64,000 bases of DNA from Triglochin maritima (GCA_963682175.1 OY821784.1:30361621-30425620); one strand, 5' to 3'. Counted from the stretch's first letter, positions 22,523-34,572 are shown. A program made the numbers and translations. Notes: generated by a model from the letters alone, not told the origin.

Positions 22523-23427
22523 GGAGAGTAATCAGAGGGTTTTAGTACTCAAATAAATAAAGAAGTTCACCTTTAACCTAGCGAGTCGAATATTTTTTGT
22601 ATATTAGTATAAGGAAGTTTGTTGTAGTCAGGGACCCTTAAACTCCTGTTGTGAAACCTTAAGTGTAGGGGTTTTGGTTCATGTGTAGATAAGAAATAAG
22701 TGAGTATGTATTCTCTCTTCTCACACAGCTCCTATCACTCAGGAAATTAGGTCCGAATGGACTTTGTGCCTGGTGCTTTCGAGTCATCTGACCTGGGATG
22801 CACCGACCGAACTCCCATTACACGGGTGGTAGGGATTGTCCTATGTGGAGATGTGGGGAAAGGTGTACGTGATAGTGTAAGTCCTCATAGGCAATGATGC
22901 ACGAAACCAGACCCTTGGAGAATTACACACCAACTAAAAAAAGAGAAAAGAAAAAAAGAAGGAAAAAAAGAAAAAAAAGGGTAATGCAAATAAGAACCTT
23001 AATGGACTTTACACTTTATATCACTTTAGGATGTTAAGGTTGTCCAGGTCTTTCACTTAAGTCCTTAATTAACTTACACGAATGATTCATTAGGTTAGGT
23101 GTGTGGACTAGATACAGATATATAGTCGGCCCGTAGGATTACCGTGTCCAATGATCGACAAAAATATGTCCAACAAGTTGTGTGGCTAGATTGAATAATA
23201 CATCAATGTTCGGATTTTGTGGGTATATCTGATGAAAACCCTCAGGAGACACCCATCCTCCTCCTTGGCGACAAGTAGGTTTAACGGCTTGTTGCACGTG
23301 CTAAGTGCAATCGTGATTCCTACGAAAGTGAGGTAGGATTTCCCTATTTTTCATATGTTTTCCTTTCTTTCATTTTTCTCTTTCTTTGTTTTGCTCGAGA
23401 CTAGAAAAAGGTTAGTGTGAGGGTATT
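22523..23427 (+). other. TRG-2 3' untranslated region, second part, with stem-loop
   Basis: Aligns with TRG-1 39475-40339 almost throughout. The conserved block at 23215-23335 holds the stem-loop TTGCAC-GTGCTAA-GTGCAA (23293-23311) followed by GATTCCTACGAAAGTGAG. The tract GTGTGAGGGTATT (23415-23427) abuts the LTR. A purine-rich AAAAAGAG low-complexity stretch lies at 22935-22980. Confidence 0.78.
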
Positions 23428-24411
23428 TGGTTCCTCCTTCCCCCATTAGAATAGGTTTTTGTTTCCTATTTTAGTAGTGTAATAAGGGGGTTGGAGAGAA
23501 GCAAACTTTGTATTTTTGTTTCTTAATCTAGTTTTGTTCTTGTTCTTCTACTTTAGTGTCTTTACTTTGATGCAATTTCTTTTATATTGTTGTTTTCTTA
23601 ATCTTGTCTTCTACATTTCTTTTATGGGTTCATGTTATTTTTATGTTTTCTTTGGTATAGAGATGAGTAGAGAATAGTTCATCCCCATTAGGGGGTGGAG
23701 AAGAAGGTGATTTGACTTTGTTTTGGATTAGTGTGTGTGTTAATCTTAATCCTTTGAGTCTTACATGATTCCATAACCATCTTATGAGATTTCACTCTTA
23801 TCTTTGATGTGCTAATGCTCTTGAGTGAAGCTTAGCATATGCTTAGATTAGTGGGCCTATTTTATGGGAAATGATGAGGTTAGGATAAGGATGTTTTGGA
23901 AGAAGGGAACAAGACATGTGCATGCATGTGGTCATGTTGGCTTTATCCAAATTAATGTCTTGTATGTTTTAATGATTGTGATAAATCTTATTTCTTGTGA
24001 AGACATAGTTGGATATGAGTCATTATACATGTGAACATATTTGCTTCATTTTGATTATTGTCTTGTATGTTTTAATCATAATGTTTTATCTTATTTCATG
24101 TGGAGGTAAAGTTGAATTTGAGTTTTATGGATTTCATGCATAACATGTTTTAATGAGCACATTTGAACACACACTACACCACACATTTCATTTCCATGTT
24201 CTTTCTCTACCCCCCCCCCCCCCCCCCCGAGGGGTTTAGTTTTATTGTTTGTTTTCTAATTCCTACGTGTTTTAGTTTGATTCTGATCGCACCTCCCTCC
24301 TTTTCTTTTCCTACTCGAGTATCGCGAATCTGACTCGCGCACGCTCCTTGTGGATCGACCCATGCTTGCCACCGCTTCAACGCGGTCGTGCACTTGCGGT
24401 TATTAAACTGC
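23428..24411 (+). repeat. LTR of a second type at the 3' end of TRG-2
   Basis: Starts TGGTTCCTCC directly after the polypurine tract. It ends with GACCCATGCTTGCCACCGCT...GTGCACTTGCGGTT, the U5 signature of these families. Its first two-thirds do not align with the TRG-1/TRG-2 5' LTR and it is about 420 bp shorter. The right edge is uncertain by a few bases because the terminal CA is not clear before Tekay-2 sequence begins. Confidence 0.7.
24210..24228. repeat. Homopolymer of 19 C
   Basis: Nineteen consecutive C followed by GAGGGG, where related LTRs read CACCCCTTAGGGG. It is either a slippage expansion or an assembly artefact. Confidence 0.85.
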
Positions 24412-26648
24412 TTTACTGGCACTCTATGAAGTCTCACGATCTCCTCAATATACAACTTAGCTAGACCCTCCAAAGGTAACATGGTCTTGATAGCTAAGAA
24501 GTGTGTCGACTTGGTCAGTCGATCGACTATGACCCAAATCGTGTCATGGAATCCCCCTTGCCTTTGGCAGCCTGGTGATAAAATCCATACTCACGTGCTC
24601 CCACTACAACTCTGGAAGTTCGATCCTCTACATCGGCTATGTTGGTCTCTGATGCTCAATCTTCACCTGCTGACAAACCAGGCATCTGTAACCAAACTCA
24701 GCTATCTCAGTCATCATCCTCTTCCACCAAAAATTCCTCTGAAGATCCTTGTACATCTTCGTGCTTCCTTGGTGTATCGAGTAACGGACCTGTGGGCCTC
24801 CTCCATGATTTCCTTCCTCAAATATCCTTTCGGCACTCAAACCCGACCTCTGAATCTCAGACCTTCATCAACTCCTATACTGAAATCGGATCCATCTCTG
24901 GCAGCTAACTGTAACAGACCAGCCAACTCATCATCAGAACTCTGAGCCTGAACAATACTCGTGGTCATCTGAGGCTCCACTCTAAGACCCACAATCACTG
25001 CACCTGTGATCTATCTGCGAACGACTTCCACTCAGGCAGAGCCTCCAGCAGCCTCCACTCCTGGATACACAACCCAGCTACTGAAACTTCTAGCTTCCTG
25101 CTCAAAGCGTCTGCTACCAAATTCACCATTGTCGGATGATAGGAAATAGTGAAGTCGTAATCCTTGATGAACTCGAGCCATCTGCGTTGTCTTATATTCA
25201 ACTTCTTCTGCAAAAACGGGTACTTCAAGCTATAGTGATCTATTAAGACCTCAAACTGCTCTCCATAAAGATAATGTCTCTAGGTCTTCAGTGCATGTAC
25301 CATAGGCGCTAGCTCCAAATCATGAGTCGGGTAATTCCTCTCGTGTACCTTCAGCTGCCTCCAAGCATACGCAACCACTTGCCCGTGCTGCAAAAGTACA
25401 CATCCCAAACCAACACCTGAAGCATTGCTATAAATTACAAAGCCTCCACTACCACTGGGAAGAGTCAAAACCAGAGCAGTCGTCAATCGACTTTTCAGTT
25501 CCTGAAAGATGTCCTCGCACTTCTGGGACCATACAAACTTCACACCCTTCTGCGTCAGTGCCGTCAAAGGCAAAGCAATTCTTGAGAAATCTTTGATAAA
25601 CCGACGGTAATAACCCGCCAATCCAACAAAGCTCCTAATCTTAGTCACACTTGTCGGGGCTCTCCACTGAGTCACTGCCTTGATCTTCACTGGATCCACC
25701 GATATCCCAGCTCCCGATACTATGTGCCCTAGAAAAGCAATAGTGTCAAGCCAGAACTCGCACTTCGAATACTTGTCATATAACTGTTGATCTCTCAAAA
25801 TACCAAGTACTATCCTCAAATGCTCCTTGTACTGCTCTTCATCCGGTGAGTAGACTAAAATTTTGTCCACAAAGACGATCACAAAACGGTTGAGGTACTG
25901 ACTAAACGTCTTATTCATCAGATCCATGAAAGTTGCAGGCGCATTTGTCAACCCAAACGGCATAACTAAAAACTCGTAGTGCACGTACTTCGTCCTGAAT
26001 GTTGTCTTCTAGATATCTGCCTCTCTGATCCTCAAGTGATGATAACCGGATTGTAGATTGATCTTCGAGAACACCTTCGCTGACTGTAACTGGTCGAAAA
26101 GGTCCTCGATCCTGGGTAAAGGATATTGATTCCTAATAGTAACATTATTCAGCATCATGTAATCAATACACATCTGCAACGAGCCATCCTTCTTTTTTAC
26201 GAAGAGTATCGGTGCTCCCCAAGGTGAGACACTCGGTCGAATCAACACAGTATCCATCAAATCCTGCAACTGCTTTTTCAGCTCAGATAACTCTGCAGGT
26301 GCCATCATGTACAGTGCCTTCAACTGCGGTGTGGTCCTAGCTATCAGATCAATGCCGAACATTATCTCCTTGTAAGGCGGCAGACCCGTGATATCGTCGA
26401 AAAACACCTCTGGAAATTCCTACACAATCTCGATGTCTTCCAACCTCTTTATCTCAGGATCTCGCACCACTAAAGTGGTCACGAAAGCTCTGCATCAACT
26501 TCTGCGCCCTTACTGCTGACACCACTACTCGGCCTCCTCTGTCCTTTGTCCCCCTGATCAGCACATCAGGTAGACCCTTCCTCGGGATCAAAATCTTCTT
26601 CTCCCGGCTCAAGACTCGCACATCGTACTGTGACAGCCAATCCATCAC
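24412..26648 (-). pseudogene. Tekay-2 pol: RT, RNase H and partial integrase (broken)
   Basis: RT N-terminus at 26009-26407 ([16 protein letters not shown]). RT palm to RNase H at 25280-25984: the active site reads FVDKILVYS, so the second catalytic Asp is Lys, and an RNase H-like stretch reads [20 protein letters not shown] with Asn where Asp is usual. RNase H end and connection at 24995-25228 (FTISYHP, ADALSRK). Integrase zinc-binding end [14 protein letters not shown] near 24640-24690, and catalytic start WVIVDRLTKSTHF near 24500-24550. It is truncated near 24412. The enzyme would be inactive even without the stops. Confidence 0.87.
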
Positions 26649-26651
26649 AGT

Positions 26652-27967
26652 ATGATGTCGAAGTCCTCCATCGTCAATAAGACCACGTCAGCCGGAAACT
26701 CCTGGGCTCCCAAAACAATCATGGCGTCGAGGAGAAAGCTCCACATAGTGCCCACCAAACCCAAGGGTGCGCTAACTTCCAGAGTGGCAGTCAACATCAC
26801 AGAGGTATGGCCTAACACGCTCGTGAACTGCTCAGATATGAACGAGTGTGTGACCTCTCAGTCAAAAAACACTATACCTACCAAATCATCAACAAAATGC
26901 GTACCTTCCACCACAGTGGTGGCATCTCTAGCCTCCTCTCCCTAGATAGTGAAGACACATCCAGCACTCTTCCCCTGCTGGGATGATGCAACTGGTCAAC
27001 TCGGTCCCGCTCCACTAACTGTGGATGACCCTGGTCGTCCACTAGGTCCACCTGACCTGCTCGTGCAAGAACGAATGAAGTGACCCAGCTGGCCATACCC
27101 GTGACATGCACCTAGACGGGGCCCACACCCTCGCCCGGGATGAACTCCGCCACACTACCTGCACTGCCCAGACTGCGGTGCTCCACCTCCGTCAATCCTG
27201 GGCCTCTTGCCCGGATTCCCTGAAGACTGACCTCCCAGACGTCCACCAGTCTTCATCTGAGATTTCCTGGCCTCTACCGTCTCCTGGTAGTCCTGATCAA
27301 TAATAGTCGCAAACTTCACTACATCAGCTAAAGTCTACGGTATACTCGTAGTAACACGAGATCTAAACTGCGACCTCAATCCTCGAACAAACTTCCGAGC
27401 CCTCTGCTCCTGAGTCACATAAATCTCTGGGCAATATTGCTCCAAGGCATGGAACCTGTTGATGTAGGCTGCCAGAATCATCTCTCTATGGTCAAGTGCC
27501 AGGAACTCCTCCCTCTTCCTGTCACGGACATGCTGTGGAAAATACTGCGGGTTGAACTCCGCAAGGAATTACTTCCAGCCCACCTCCTCACTATCCTCAA
27601 ACACAACAGCTGACGTAGACCTTTACCAACTGGTTGCCTCGTCGTCCAACACATAGGTGGCCAGATCCACGTGCCTCTCAGGAGGACATCTGATCGCTTG
27701 GAAGATCTTCCAGATATTGAAGACCCCGTCCTCAACTACCTCCGGGTCACCGCTACCATCAAAGGAAAGTGGGTGCTGGCGCATAAACTGGGCATGCACT
27801 GCTCTCACATCAGCCCACTCAGACTAGGAGACTAGTGCTCAAGCAACTCGCCCAGCCTACCCAAAGTACCCCGAAGTGTCCTCCCGTCCTCTTCTCTGTC
27901 TGCCCCCACCAGCCTCCTCACTGGTGCCCCAGTAACGTGAAGGTGACCCCACATGTCTCAGAGGCAT
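26652..27967 (-). pseudogene. Tekay-2 gag and protease (broken)
   Basis: The gag start is placed at ATG 27965-27967, giving MPLRHVGSPSR, like the Tekay-3 start MPLRRVRPPLR. Recognisable pieces are AQFMRQHPLSFDGSGDPEVV, then HVDLATYVLDDEATSW. The rest is scattered over several frames because of indels. The retropepsin region (26652-26960) retains a VFFD-x-EVTHSFIS-like loop only in part. No continuous product is possible. Confidence 0.8.
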
Positions 27968-28088
27968 CTACACAAGAGGACAGGAAATGAAAATGAAATC
28001 AAATGATTATGCAAGCATGCTCTACAACAAAACTGACAATGCAAGACTTCTAAGGTGGTTTCTTTGGACAAGTACACCGGAACCAACT

Positions 28089-28100
28089 ACTTTGATACCA
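28089..28100 (-). other. Degenerate primer binding site (Tekay-2)
   Basis: The minus strand TGGTATCAAAGT has lost two of the twelve initiator-Met complementary bases seen in Tekay-1. It lies three bases from the LTR edge. Confidence 0.75.
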
Positions 28101-28103
28101 AAT

Positions 28104-29664
28104 TGTAACACCCCGAAACAATGGAAAAATTTAAAACTTTAAAGGATAGATATATCAATAGATCAAATCACCAGAACGCTACGAAAACCACGTGTATATA
28201 TATAGTGGTGCACCGTATAATATAGGGAAAGAAAAGTATAATTACATCACAAAAGATATACAACATAGACAAGTGTAATCATATCAACCTCAAAACACAA
28301 GAAGACAAGATCTAGTCTCTGGGTGCGCTCACCCTCAGTCACCACCTCCTAACGACGCTCACATCTTGAAATACAAACATAAAACTATGCATGAGTTTCC
28401 TATAAGAAAACATCGTATGCTAAACTCCTAAAATGCATGAATTAAATAATAACATGACATAACATGGAAAAAATGCAATATAACACAACCATCGCCGTCA
28501 AACTGGGTTCCTGGGACCTCTCTCCCACCCACACCTGACACAACCAACCCGGGTCTCAAGGGTCCTCTCACCCCAACCCCACAACACACAAGGCACCTAC
28601 CAGAAAATCATCGGCCAACAAACCACACGTGCACACAAGGCACCCGCTCCACAGAATCACAACCACGATCGCACTCATGCCGGAAGGTCCGTACCGTCGC
28701 CCCAAAAATGTCGGGGACTCGTTGCCCTCAAGCAGATCAGAACAACAAACAACACCAGCAACATATACAAAACTGGGCAGAAACTGTCGACCAAACCAAA
28801 CTCGCGGTCTACTGAAACCCCCACACAAAGGCATTGTTCAACCAAAAAAACTACCAATCGGTCGAATGGCAAAGGGGACCCGTTCGACCGAAAATAACCA
28901 GTAAAAACCTCCTCTCGCTCAAAGTGCTCAATCGGTCGAACCACCAAGGAAAAACAGTCGACCGAACAAAGCCAGGGAAATACACATCGAATAAAGACTA
29001 CATCGGTCTACCGAAACAAAAACCGGTCGAACCAACATTGAGTTAAATTAAGTCATCGGTCGAACAAGATCACAGGGCGGTCGACCATTTTGAAGTCTAC
29101 ACCCGCAACCGACTTAAAACTGTGCATTCAGTTCAACGGCAAAGGGGACTCGTTCGACCGAAAATACCCAGAGTCCTCATCTTGTCCACAAATACACTAC
29201 GACCGGTCGACCAAAACTAGCACTGGTCGACCATTCCAGTGCAGAACTCTGCTGCACACCACCTCCGGCGAGCATTTCGGCCTACCGTCGACCCCGCAAA
29301 CACTCACACATTCCTAGGTGATCATAAAAGCAAAGCTCGACATACCTTTAAGGCTTGAAGAAGCCCTTGAAGAACCACGGTGAACGTCTCCACCCGAAAA
29401 GCCTTATCTCCGGCGAACCTCACCCGCACAACGATCACCCTTCCTCCGGCAATCGCGACAGCAACTCCTTGCTCTCTGTCCACCACACACCGCCGACACC
29501 TCAGATGGCTGGGAAAGAGAATGGGTTGAGAGAGAGAGAGAGTCAAACCTTAAATACACCTCACAACTCCTCCACCAATCAACTCACTCCACTTCAAACA
29601 ACCACTAACCCCCCATTAACCACCAAACATAATTAGGCCACTAATTAGAGATTAGGATCTCACA
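28104..29664 (-). repeat. Tekay-2 5' LTR (about 1.56 kb)
   Basis: Edges TGTAACACCCC and GGATCTCACA. It carries CGGTCGACCG-type palindromes, mostly decayed (28790-29245), and a (GA)n stretch near 29530. It is shorter than the Tekay-1 and Tekay-3 LTRs because it lacks their tandem-repeat expansions. The only related traces are GGGTTCCTGGGACCTCTCTC and GGGTCTCAAGGGTCCTCTCA at 28505-28580. Confidence 0.9.
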
Positions 29665-30185
29665 GAAACTTAGTCAACGACTTCAAGCAATCCTTATATT
29701 TTTCAATTTCAATCCTATGGTTTAATAGAGCGTAAAACAAAAGTTTGAGTACCTCTTACTGGCCAATTATGACATTCTAAAAAGAAAACCAAGCTACTGG
29801 AATAGGAAATTAATACGAAACCAATTAAAACATGACCTCCTATATCGCTACACTAATTCTCCCTCAAAACGTTCATATCCGCAGCTCCTACCAATAATAT
29901 TGATTGCTAAAACCATCCTAAATAACATGCACATTTCCCATGGGAACGCTAATTATAATGAACAATGATAACATACATTAGCTATTGCATCCAACAAGTG
30001 AAAAGATTTAATCTTGAATGGTAGAACATAGTTAAGAGATGTAGAATTCTCCTCTCACGGCCTTCATTTATAATATTAGACCCAAACAAGCACAACTTCA
30101 GCTTAAGGAAAAGAGATCGCAACAACTTAATTCGAAACACAAGATTCGTTGGGGGTAATACTACTCTACTAGCTAGTATCGAATT
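29665..30185. other. Spacer 3' of UBL gene a
   Basis: AT-rich single-copy-looking sequence with no repeat or frame I recognise. It probably includes the 3' untranslated region of the minus-strand gene at 30186. Confidence 0.5.
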
Positions 30186-31081
30186 TCAGCACGTCGACCA
30201 TCCAGGTAGCGGGGCATAATCCAATCCACCGGGCAAGATATCAATGGTGTCACCATTATTAACCAAGTAAGATTGAAAAGTCGCATCTTCGTTCATTGGC
30301 TTCAGGTTGTGGGCGAAAACGTAGTGTGGTTCTGGAACCTGTATAGCCATTCCGGCCTTCAGCTTCTCGACTTCAGCCCTCAACTCACTCACATTACCAA
30401 AAGGGTTGATCTCCACCGCTACCTTCTGGCCGTCCAAAGGCTTCACCATTACCTGTATGGTTGCTGATAATTAATTTACTGGCAAAGTCATATGAATGTT
30501 CTATAAAGTAGTACATATACTTGCTTATCGGAGCTAGTCATAAATTCGACAAGCGCAACTTGTACACGGAATTCATATTACCAGTATCATTATGAGAGTT
30601 GTGATATGGCAATTAATAAGAGTTTGAGTCATTTGAGATTTTTGAAATATAGGCGAAATTCACATGATAAATTCAACCGAATGATTGTGTAAAACATTTG
30701 AAGGTTAGATTGGATGAAAACACAAGTGACCTTATTTTTTAAATGTGCTCTTACCACAAAAAAGACATTAACGCACATACACGTACATCAAAATCACAAC
30801 TACGATACCGTGATGGTCGGCGAGGTGTAATGAGGTGGACTAATGTTGGGCTGGGCAAACATGTCTAGGAGTAGAATACCGGAGTGGTCTACTATGCCGT
30901 AGCATAAGATGGGGATGTTATTTTCCAATTCTGCTCCCTTGAAAAATAGACCCTGGCGTTCGACCGGAGTGCCATGCTCCTCCTTGATCTTTTCCTTGAT
31001 GTCTCGGACTATGGCGCGGTTTGAGACGTGTATTTCGAAGGACTTGTCTAATGGTGTTTCGATCTCTATTGTCAAAATCAT
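30186..31081 (-). CDS. UBL gene a: tandem ubiquitin-like domain protein, two exons
   Basis: Exon 1 is 31081-30809 (91 codons) and exon 2 is 30452-30186 (88 codons plus stop), about 179 residues in all. The donor is ACG|GTATCG and the acceptor CATACAG|GTAATG, phase 0. The first domain runs MILTIEIETPLDKSFEIHVS through IKEKIKEEHGTPVERQGLFF to LLLDMF, a ubiquitin beta-grasp pattern without a Gly-Gly end. The second runs from VMVKPLDGQKVAVEINPFGN to NNGDTIDILPGG. It belongs to the plant ubiquitin-like superfamily proteins with two UBL domains, a poorly characterised group. The C-terminal tail after GG (LDYAPLPGWSTC) and the lack of LRGG argue against conjugation to targets. UBL gene b at 53309 has the same structure. 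It is undamaged and probably expressed. Confidence 0.85.
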
Positions 31082-31151
31082 TCTACTAAAGAGAGAAGGA
31101 TCGGTGCTTTCGATTCAGAGGGAATGATATTGGTTGCTTCTCGTTTTCATG

Positions 31152-31159
31152 TATATATA
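31152..31159 (-). promoter_or_regulatory. Probable TATA box of UBL gene a
   Basis: TATATATA within GGCTATATATACATG on the minus strand, about 70 bp upstream of the start codon. No other TATA-like site lies between it and the ATG. Confidence 0.5.
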
Positions 31160-32207
31160 GCCAAGGAATATGTGGTAGTAAGAACTTGGAAGTTGTTACA
31201 AGGACTGTGAACATGCAATGGTTGAGGGAATATTAGGTGGTAAGAATGTGATAATGATACTAATATATATTCCCCGATTTTAATTTTTGTCTCTCTAATT
31301 TTTTTGTGTTCTAAGAAGTTAAATTGAGGAAATGAATTTCCTTTGGAGTTGGTTTTATGATCATGCATATGTACCTCAAAAATAGGGTGGTTAGAAGAAT
31401 ATGTACCTCAAGAATAGGGTGGTTGCAAGGAGAAGTAACACTACAAAGGTGTAGGGAATATTAGGTTTGAGGTGAAAATTTTAAGCTGGTATTCCATACC
31501 ATAACATTTGGGGTGATAATAGAAATACTATTATGTTTGAATATTCATGTATAATAATTTTGAAGAAATTTAATTGTTTGAACTTGAGTCCAAGAACAGG
31601 ATATACGATTGCGTAAAGAGTACATTTTGGGGTCTTTTTCCTACTGATTTTATGTTCAAAGGTACTGGTAGGACAGTGGTAACTCATCACTTCAAATTTA
31701 GGAACTCAAGCTATCTGGGAGAATATAATTCACTTAATTACTCCATATTTACTAAAAAAATAATTCTCCTTTTGTATCATTTTCTTGAAATCCATCAAAC
31801 ATTCAATGAAGTACATGCAACTCAATACAACAATAACTAAGCATTATCCCACTTTTTTATTTTAAGCATTATCCCACGTTCGACTGATCCACTCTCATCT
31901 ATCATTTTTTCAAGAATAATTACGGTCTTTTGGAGTCCATTCATGTAGAACAAGTCCACTAAATTAATTAGCATTAATGTGAATTTTATTATACCATAAA
32001 GAACTCTTCTCAAGAAGAGATTGGATGAAATAATTGAAATTATTTTGCTTTTGTCTTGAATAATAAAAAGAAATTTTCGCCAAATTTGCAATCCACCCTT
32101 AATAATGCAATTCTTACTCACAAGTAGGATCTGTCCGAACATCCTGGTCACGATGCACCAAATTTTTGATAGGATATATGTCTTATCCAATCAAGCATAT
32201 TAGCAAT
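31160..32207. other. Spacer upstream of UBL gene a
   Basis: AT-rich. It includes a local duplication of ATGTACCTCA(A)AATAGGGTGGTT at 31370-31425 and of CATTATCCCAC at 31842-31877. No gene is supported. The open frames here are AT-rich and low in complexity. Confidence 0.5.
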
Positions 32208-33161
32208 GAAGGGATCCAGTCCGGGTGCGCTCACCATCAGTCACCACCTCCTAACGACCCTTACGACCTTCATATAAGTAAACCCCGTATGCCAAACTCC
32301 TAAATGCATGAATTAAAACAATAACATGTCATGATATGAAAATACAATAAATCACCACTGCCACCGTCCCACTGGGTTCTCGAGACTTCTCTCCCAACCA
32401 CAGCTGACGCAAACAACACGGGTCTCAAGAGTTCTCTCACCCCAACCCCACAATCACACGTGCACACAAGGCACCACCGGAAAATCATCGGCCAACCAAC
32501 CACAAGTGCACACAAAGCACCATCGGAAAATCATCGGCTAACAAACCACACATGAACACAAGGCACCCGTTCCTCAGAGCCACAACCACGATCTCTCTCA
32601 GGCCGGAATATTTGTACCATCACCCCAAAAAGGTCGGGCACCCATTGTCCTCAAGCAGATCAAAACCACAACATCACAATGCAACATACACAAAACTGGG
32701 CAGAAACGGTCGACCGAACACCACAGTCGGTCGACCGAAACCCTACAACCATTCCGGTTCTAACTGAAATAACAACCAACCGGTCCAAAGGCAAAGAGCA
32801 CCCGTTCGACCAAAGATCTCCAGTAAAATCCTCTTTCCGCACAAAGTAAACAATCGGTCGAACAACAAGACGGACCGGTCGACCGAAAATTACCAGTAAA
32901 ACTCGAGATCGATTTAAACTACAGTGGTTGACCGAAACAACAATTGGTCGAACAAACTTAAAGTTATCATAAGTCATCGGTCGAACAAAATCATAGGGGG
33001 GTCGACCATTTTGTGGTCTACACCAACCGACTTAAAACAGTGTTTTCGATCGAACGGTAAAGGGGACCCGGTCGACCGAAAACCCCCTGAGCTTACCTAA
33101 AAGACTTGACCGGTCGACCGCACAGAGCATTGTTCGGCCGGTGCAAGGTAAAACCCACCAA
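32208..33161 (-). repeat. Truncated Tekay LTR, part 1 (split by TRG-1)
   Basis: Aligns with the Tekay-2 LTR from about 28308 onward, beginning within GGATCCAGTC...GGGTGCGCTCACC, so about 200 bp of the outer end are missing. It carries a direct duplication (CACCGGAAAATCATCGGCCAAC / CATCGGAAAATCATCGGCTAAC, 32473-32545) and CGGTCGACCG-type palindromes (32705-33125). The other part is at 41749-42232. Confidence 0.85.
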
Positions 33162-33166
33162 AATAC
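33162..33166. repeat. Target site duplication AATAC (left, TRG-1)
   Basis: AATAC occurs immediately before the 5' LTR and again at 41744-41748, immediately after the 3' LTR. Removing the element and one copy restores AAATACACTGCAACCGG, which matches the uninterrupted Tekay-2 LTR at about 29187. Confidence 0.95.
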
Positions 33167-34572
33167 TGATTGACATCATTTCATGCTTATATTTGTATCT
33201 TATATCCATTATCTTTCACCTAAACAATGCTACGTGACGAGTTTGATGTTTGAATTTCAGAAATAAATAGGTTTGAAGAGATGAAGCATAAAAGGACCCA
33301 AAAGCAGGGAAAAAGGACTGAATTGTGAGACCTGGGGACTAAGATGCAAGGGAGAAGGACCTGAACGTAAGACCAAAGGACCAAAGAGCAAAACAGAAAA
33401 CTCCACACCATCATGGGGAGTATTTTGGCAATTAGATTCCGGTCGGAGCTCCAATAAACAAAGTATATGCATCAAAGACCGACAAAGACATCAAGAAAAC
33501 CCCACAACAAATTCCAGACGGATCCAGAACCGATGGACCGCCAATTGGCGGTCTGGAACCGCTAATTGGCGGTCCGGATCTCTCCAGATACGCTAAGAGT
33601 TGGCGGGCACATGTATTAGAGTGTGTTTATTCTATTTCTGGTATTGGTTTAGTCCCATACTGGGGGATTGTCCCGAATTACCTTTTTCTATGGCTATAAA
33701 TAGAACACTTCACCTTCTATTGTAATCACTCATTGTTTGGTGACATTCTCTCTACTTGGAGTAAGCCTTGGAGCAAAATCTCAAGGTGGAGAAGAATGCT
33801 ACCTTCAATGTGAGTCATCTAATAAAATAATTTTTCCATTGTTTTGTTCTTATGTTGTTTCTTTATGCATGCTTAGCTTAGTTTTATTTCTTTGATTCTA
33901 GGATAAAGTAGTTAGAATGTTTCGTTTCTTCTTTAGTTTAATTGTTAGAGTAATGTGTAGTGAGTAGATCCATCCCCCTTTGGGGGTGGAGATGATGTTC
34001 ATACATGCATTAAAGAATGGATATGAATGTTTTATATTTTGATTGTGTTAATAAATGTGAATGTATGCTTGCTTGTTAGAGTAGAATACTACATTTGATG
34101 GGTTTTGCCACACATCTTAGACACCTCCCATGCTTGTTTAGGTTCTGAAATAACCAGCTTGTGTATATGAATGTTAATCAACTAGGTTAGTGAATGGATT
34201 GATAGGTTTTGCAATAACCTTTAGACAATTCCTATGCATGAAAACACTACCTACATTTGTGCCTATAGAATGCATTCTTCACCATCTTTTTACATGTGTG
34301 CACACACTCCACCCCTTAGGGGTTTTCCATTTCTGATTTCCAGCACACTTATTTCGTTCTTAGTTAAGTTTTTATTCATCGTTTGTTGTTTGCTTGTGCA
34401 TGCGTTACTTCGTAGTGTAGTGTAGCGTAGGTTAGCATAATAACATCTCTTCTCCCATTTTCGCCACTTGATTTCTGACAAACAAGAGGCTGCTCACCTC
34501 CCTGTGGACGACCCGTATTTGCCACGTCTTCACCGACGTCGTGCACTTGCGGTTTAATTAAAACGTTCAACA
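33167..34572 (+). repeat. TRG-1 5' LTR
   Basis: TGATTGACATC...CGTTCAACA. It carries two adjacent palindromes (ACCGCCAATTGGCGGT and ACCGCTAATTGGCGGT, about 33538-33576), a TATA box (TATAAATA, 33695-33702), and the U5 signature GACGACCCGTATTTGCCACG then GTGCACTTGCGG. Confidence 0.95.

Larger units (their letters stand above)
7700..24411 (+). mobile_element. TRG-2: chimeric gag-type LTR element without pol
   Basis: Order: LTR (7700-10522), tRNA-Asp-type primer site (10529), leader, short gag-like frame, C-terminal tail frame, 3' untranslated region, polypurine tract, then an LTR at 23428. Internal parts align by eye with TRG-1 along its whole length, but the two LTRs are of different types (about 1406 bp net against about 984 bp) and no target duplication pairs the ends. 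Three later insertions split it: 8854-10270, 12086-13464 and 15268-22522. There is no reverse transcriptase, RNase H or integrase, and the gag core and protease are missing as well. Confidence 0.78.
24412..29664 (-). mobile_element. Tekay-2: truncated Ty3/gypsy Tekay-type element
   Basis: Right to left: LTR (28104-29664), degenerate initiator-Met primer site, gag, protease, RT, RNase H and the first half of integrase. It stops abruptly at about 24412 against the TRG-2 3' LTR. The integrase C-terminus, chromodomain and 3' LTR are missing from the window, including the stretch left of TRG-2. Many stops and frameshifts show it is old. Confidence 0.9.

Noticed and set aside
31837..32190. Minus-strand frame of 117 codons upstream of UBL gene a
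   Set aside because: AT-rich and Ile/Lys-biased, with no domain, homologue or splice support that I could see.
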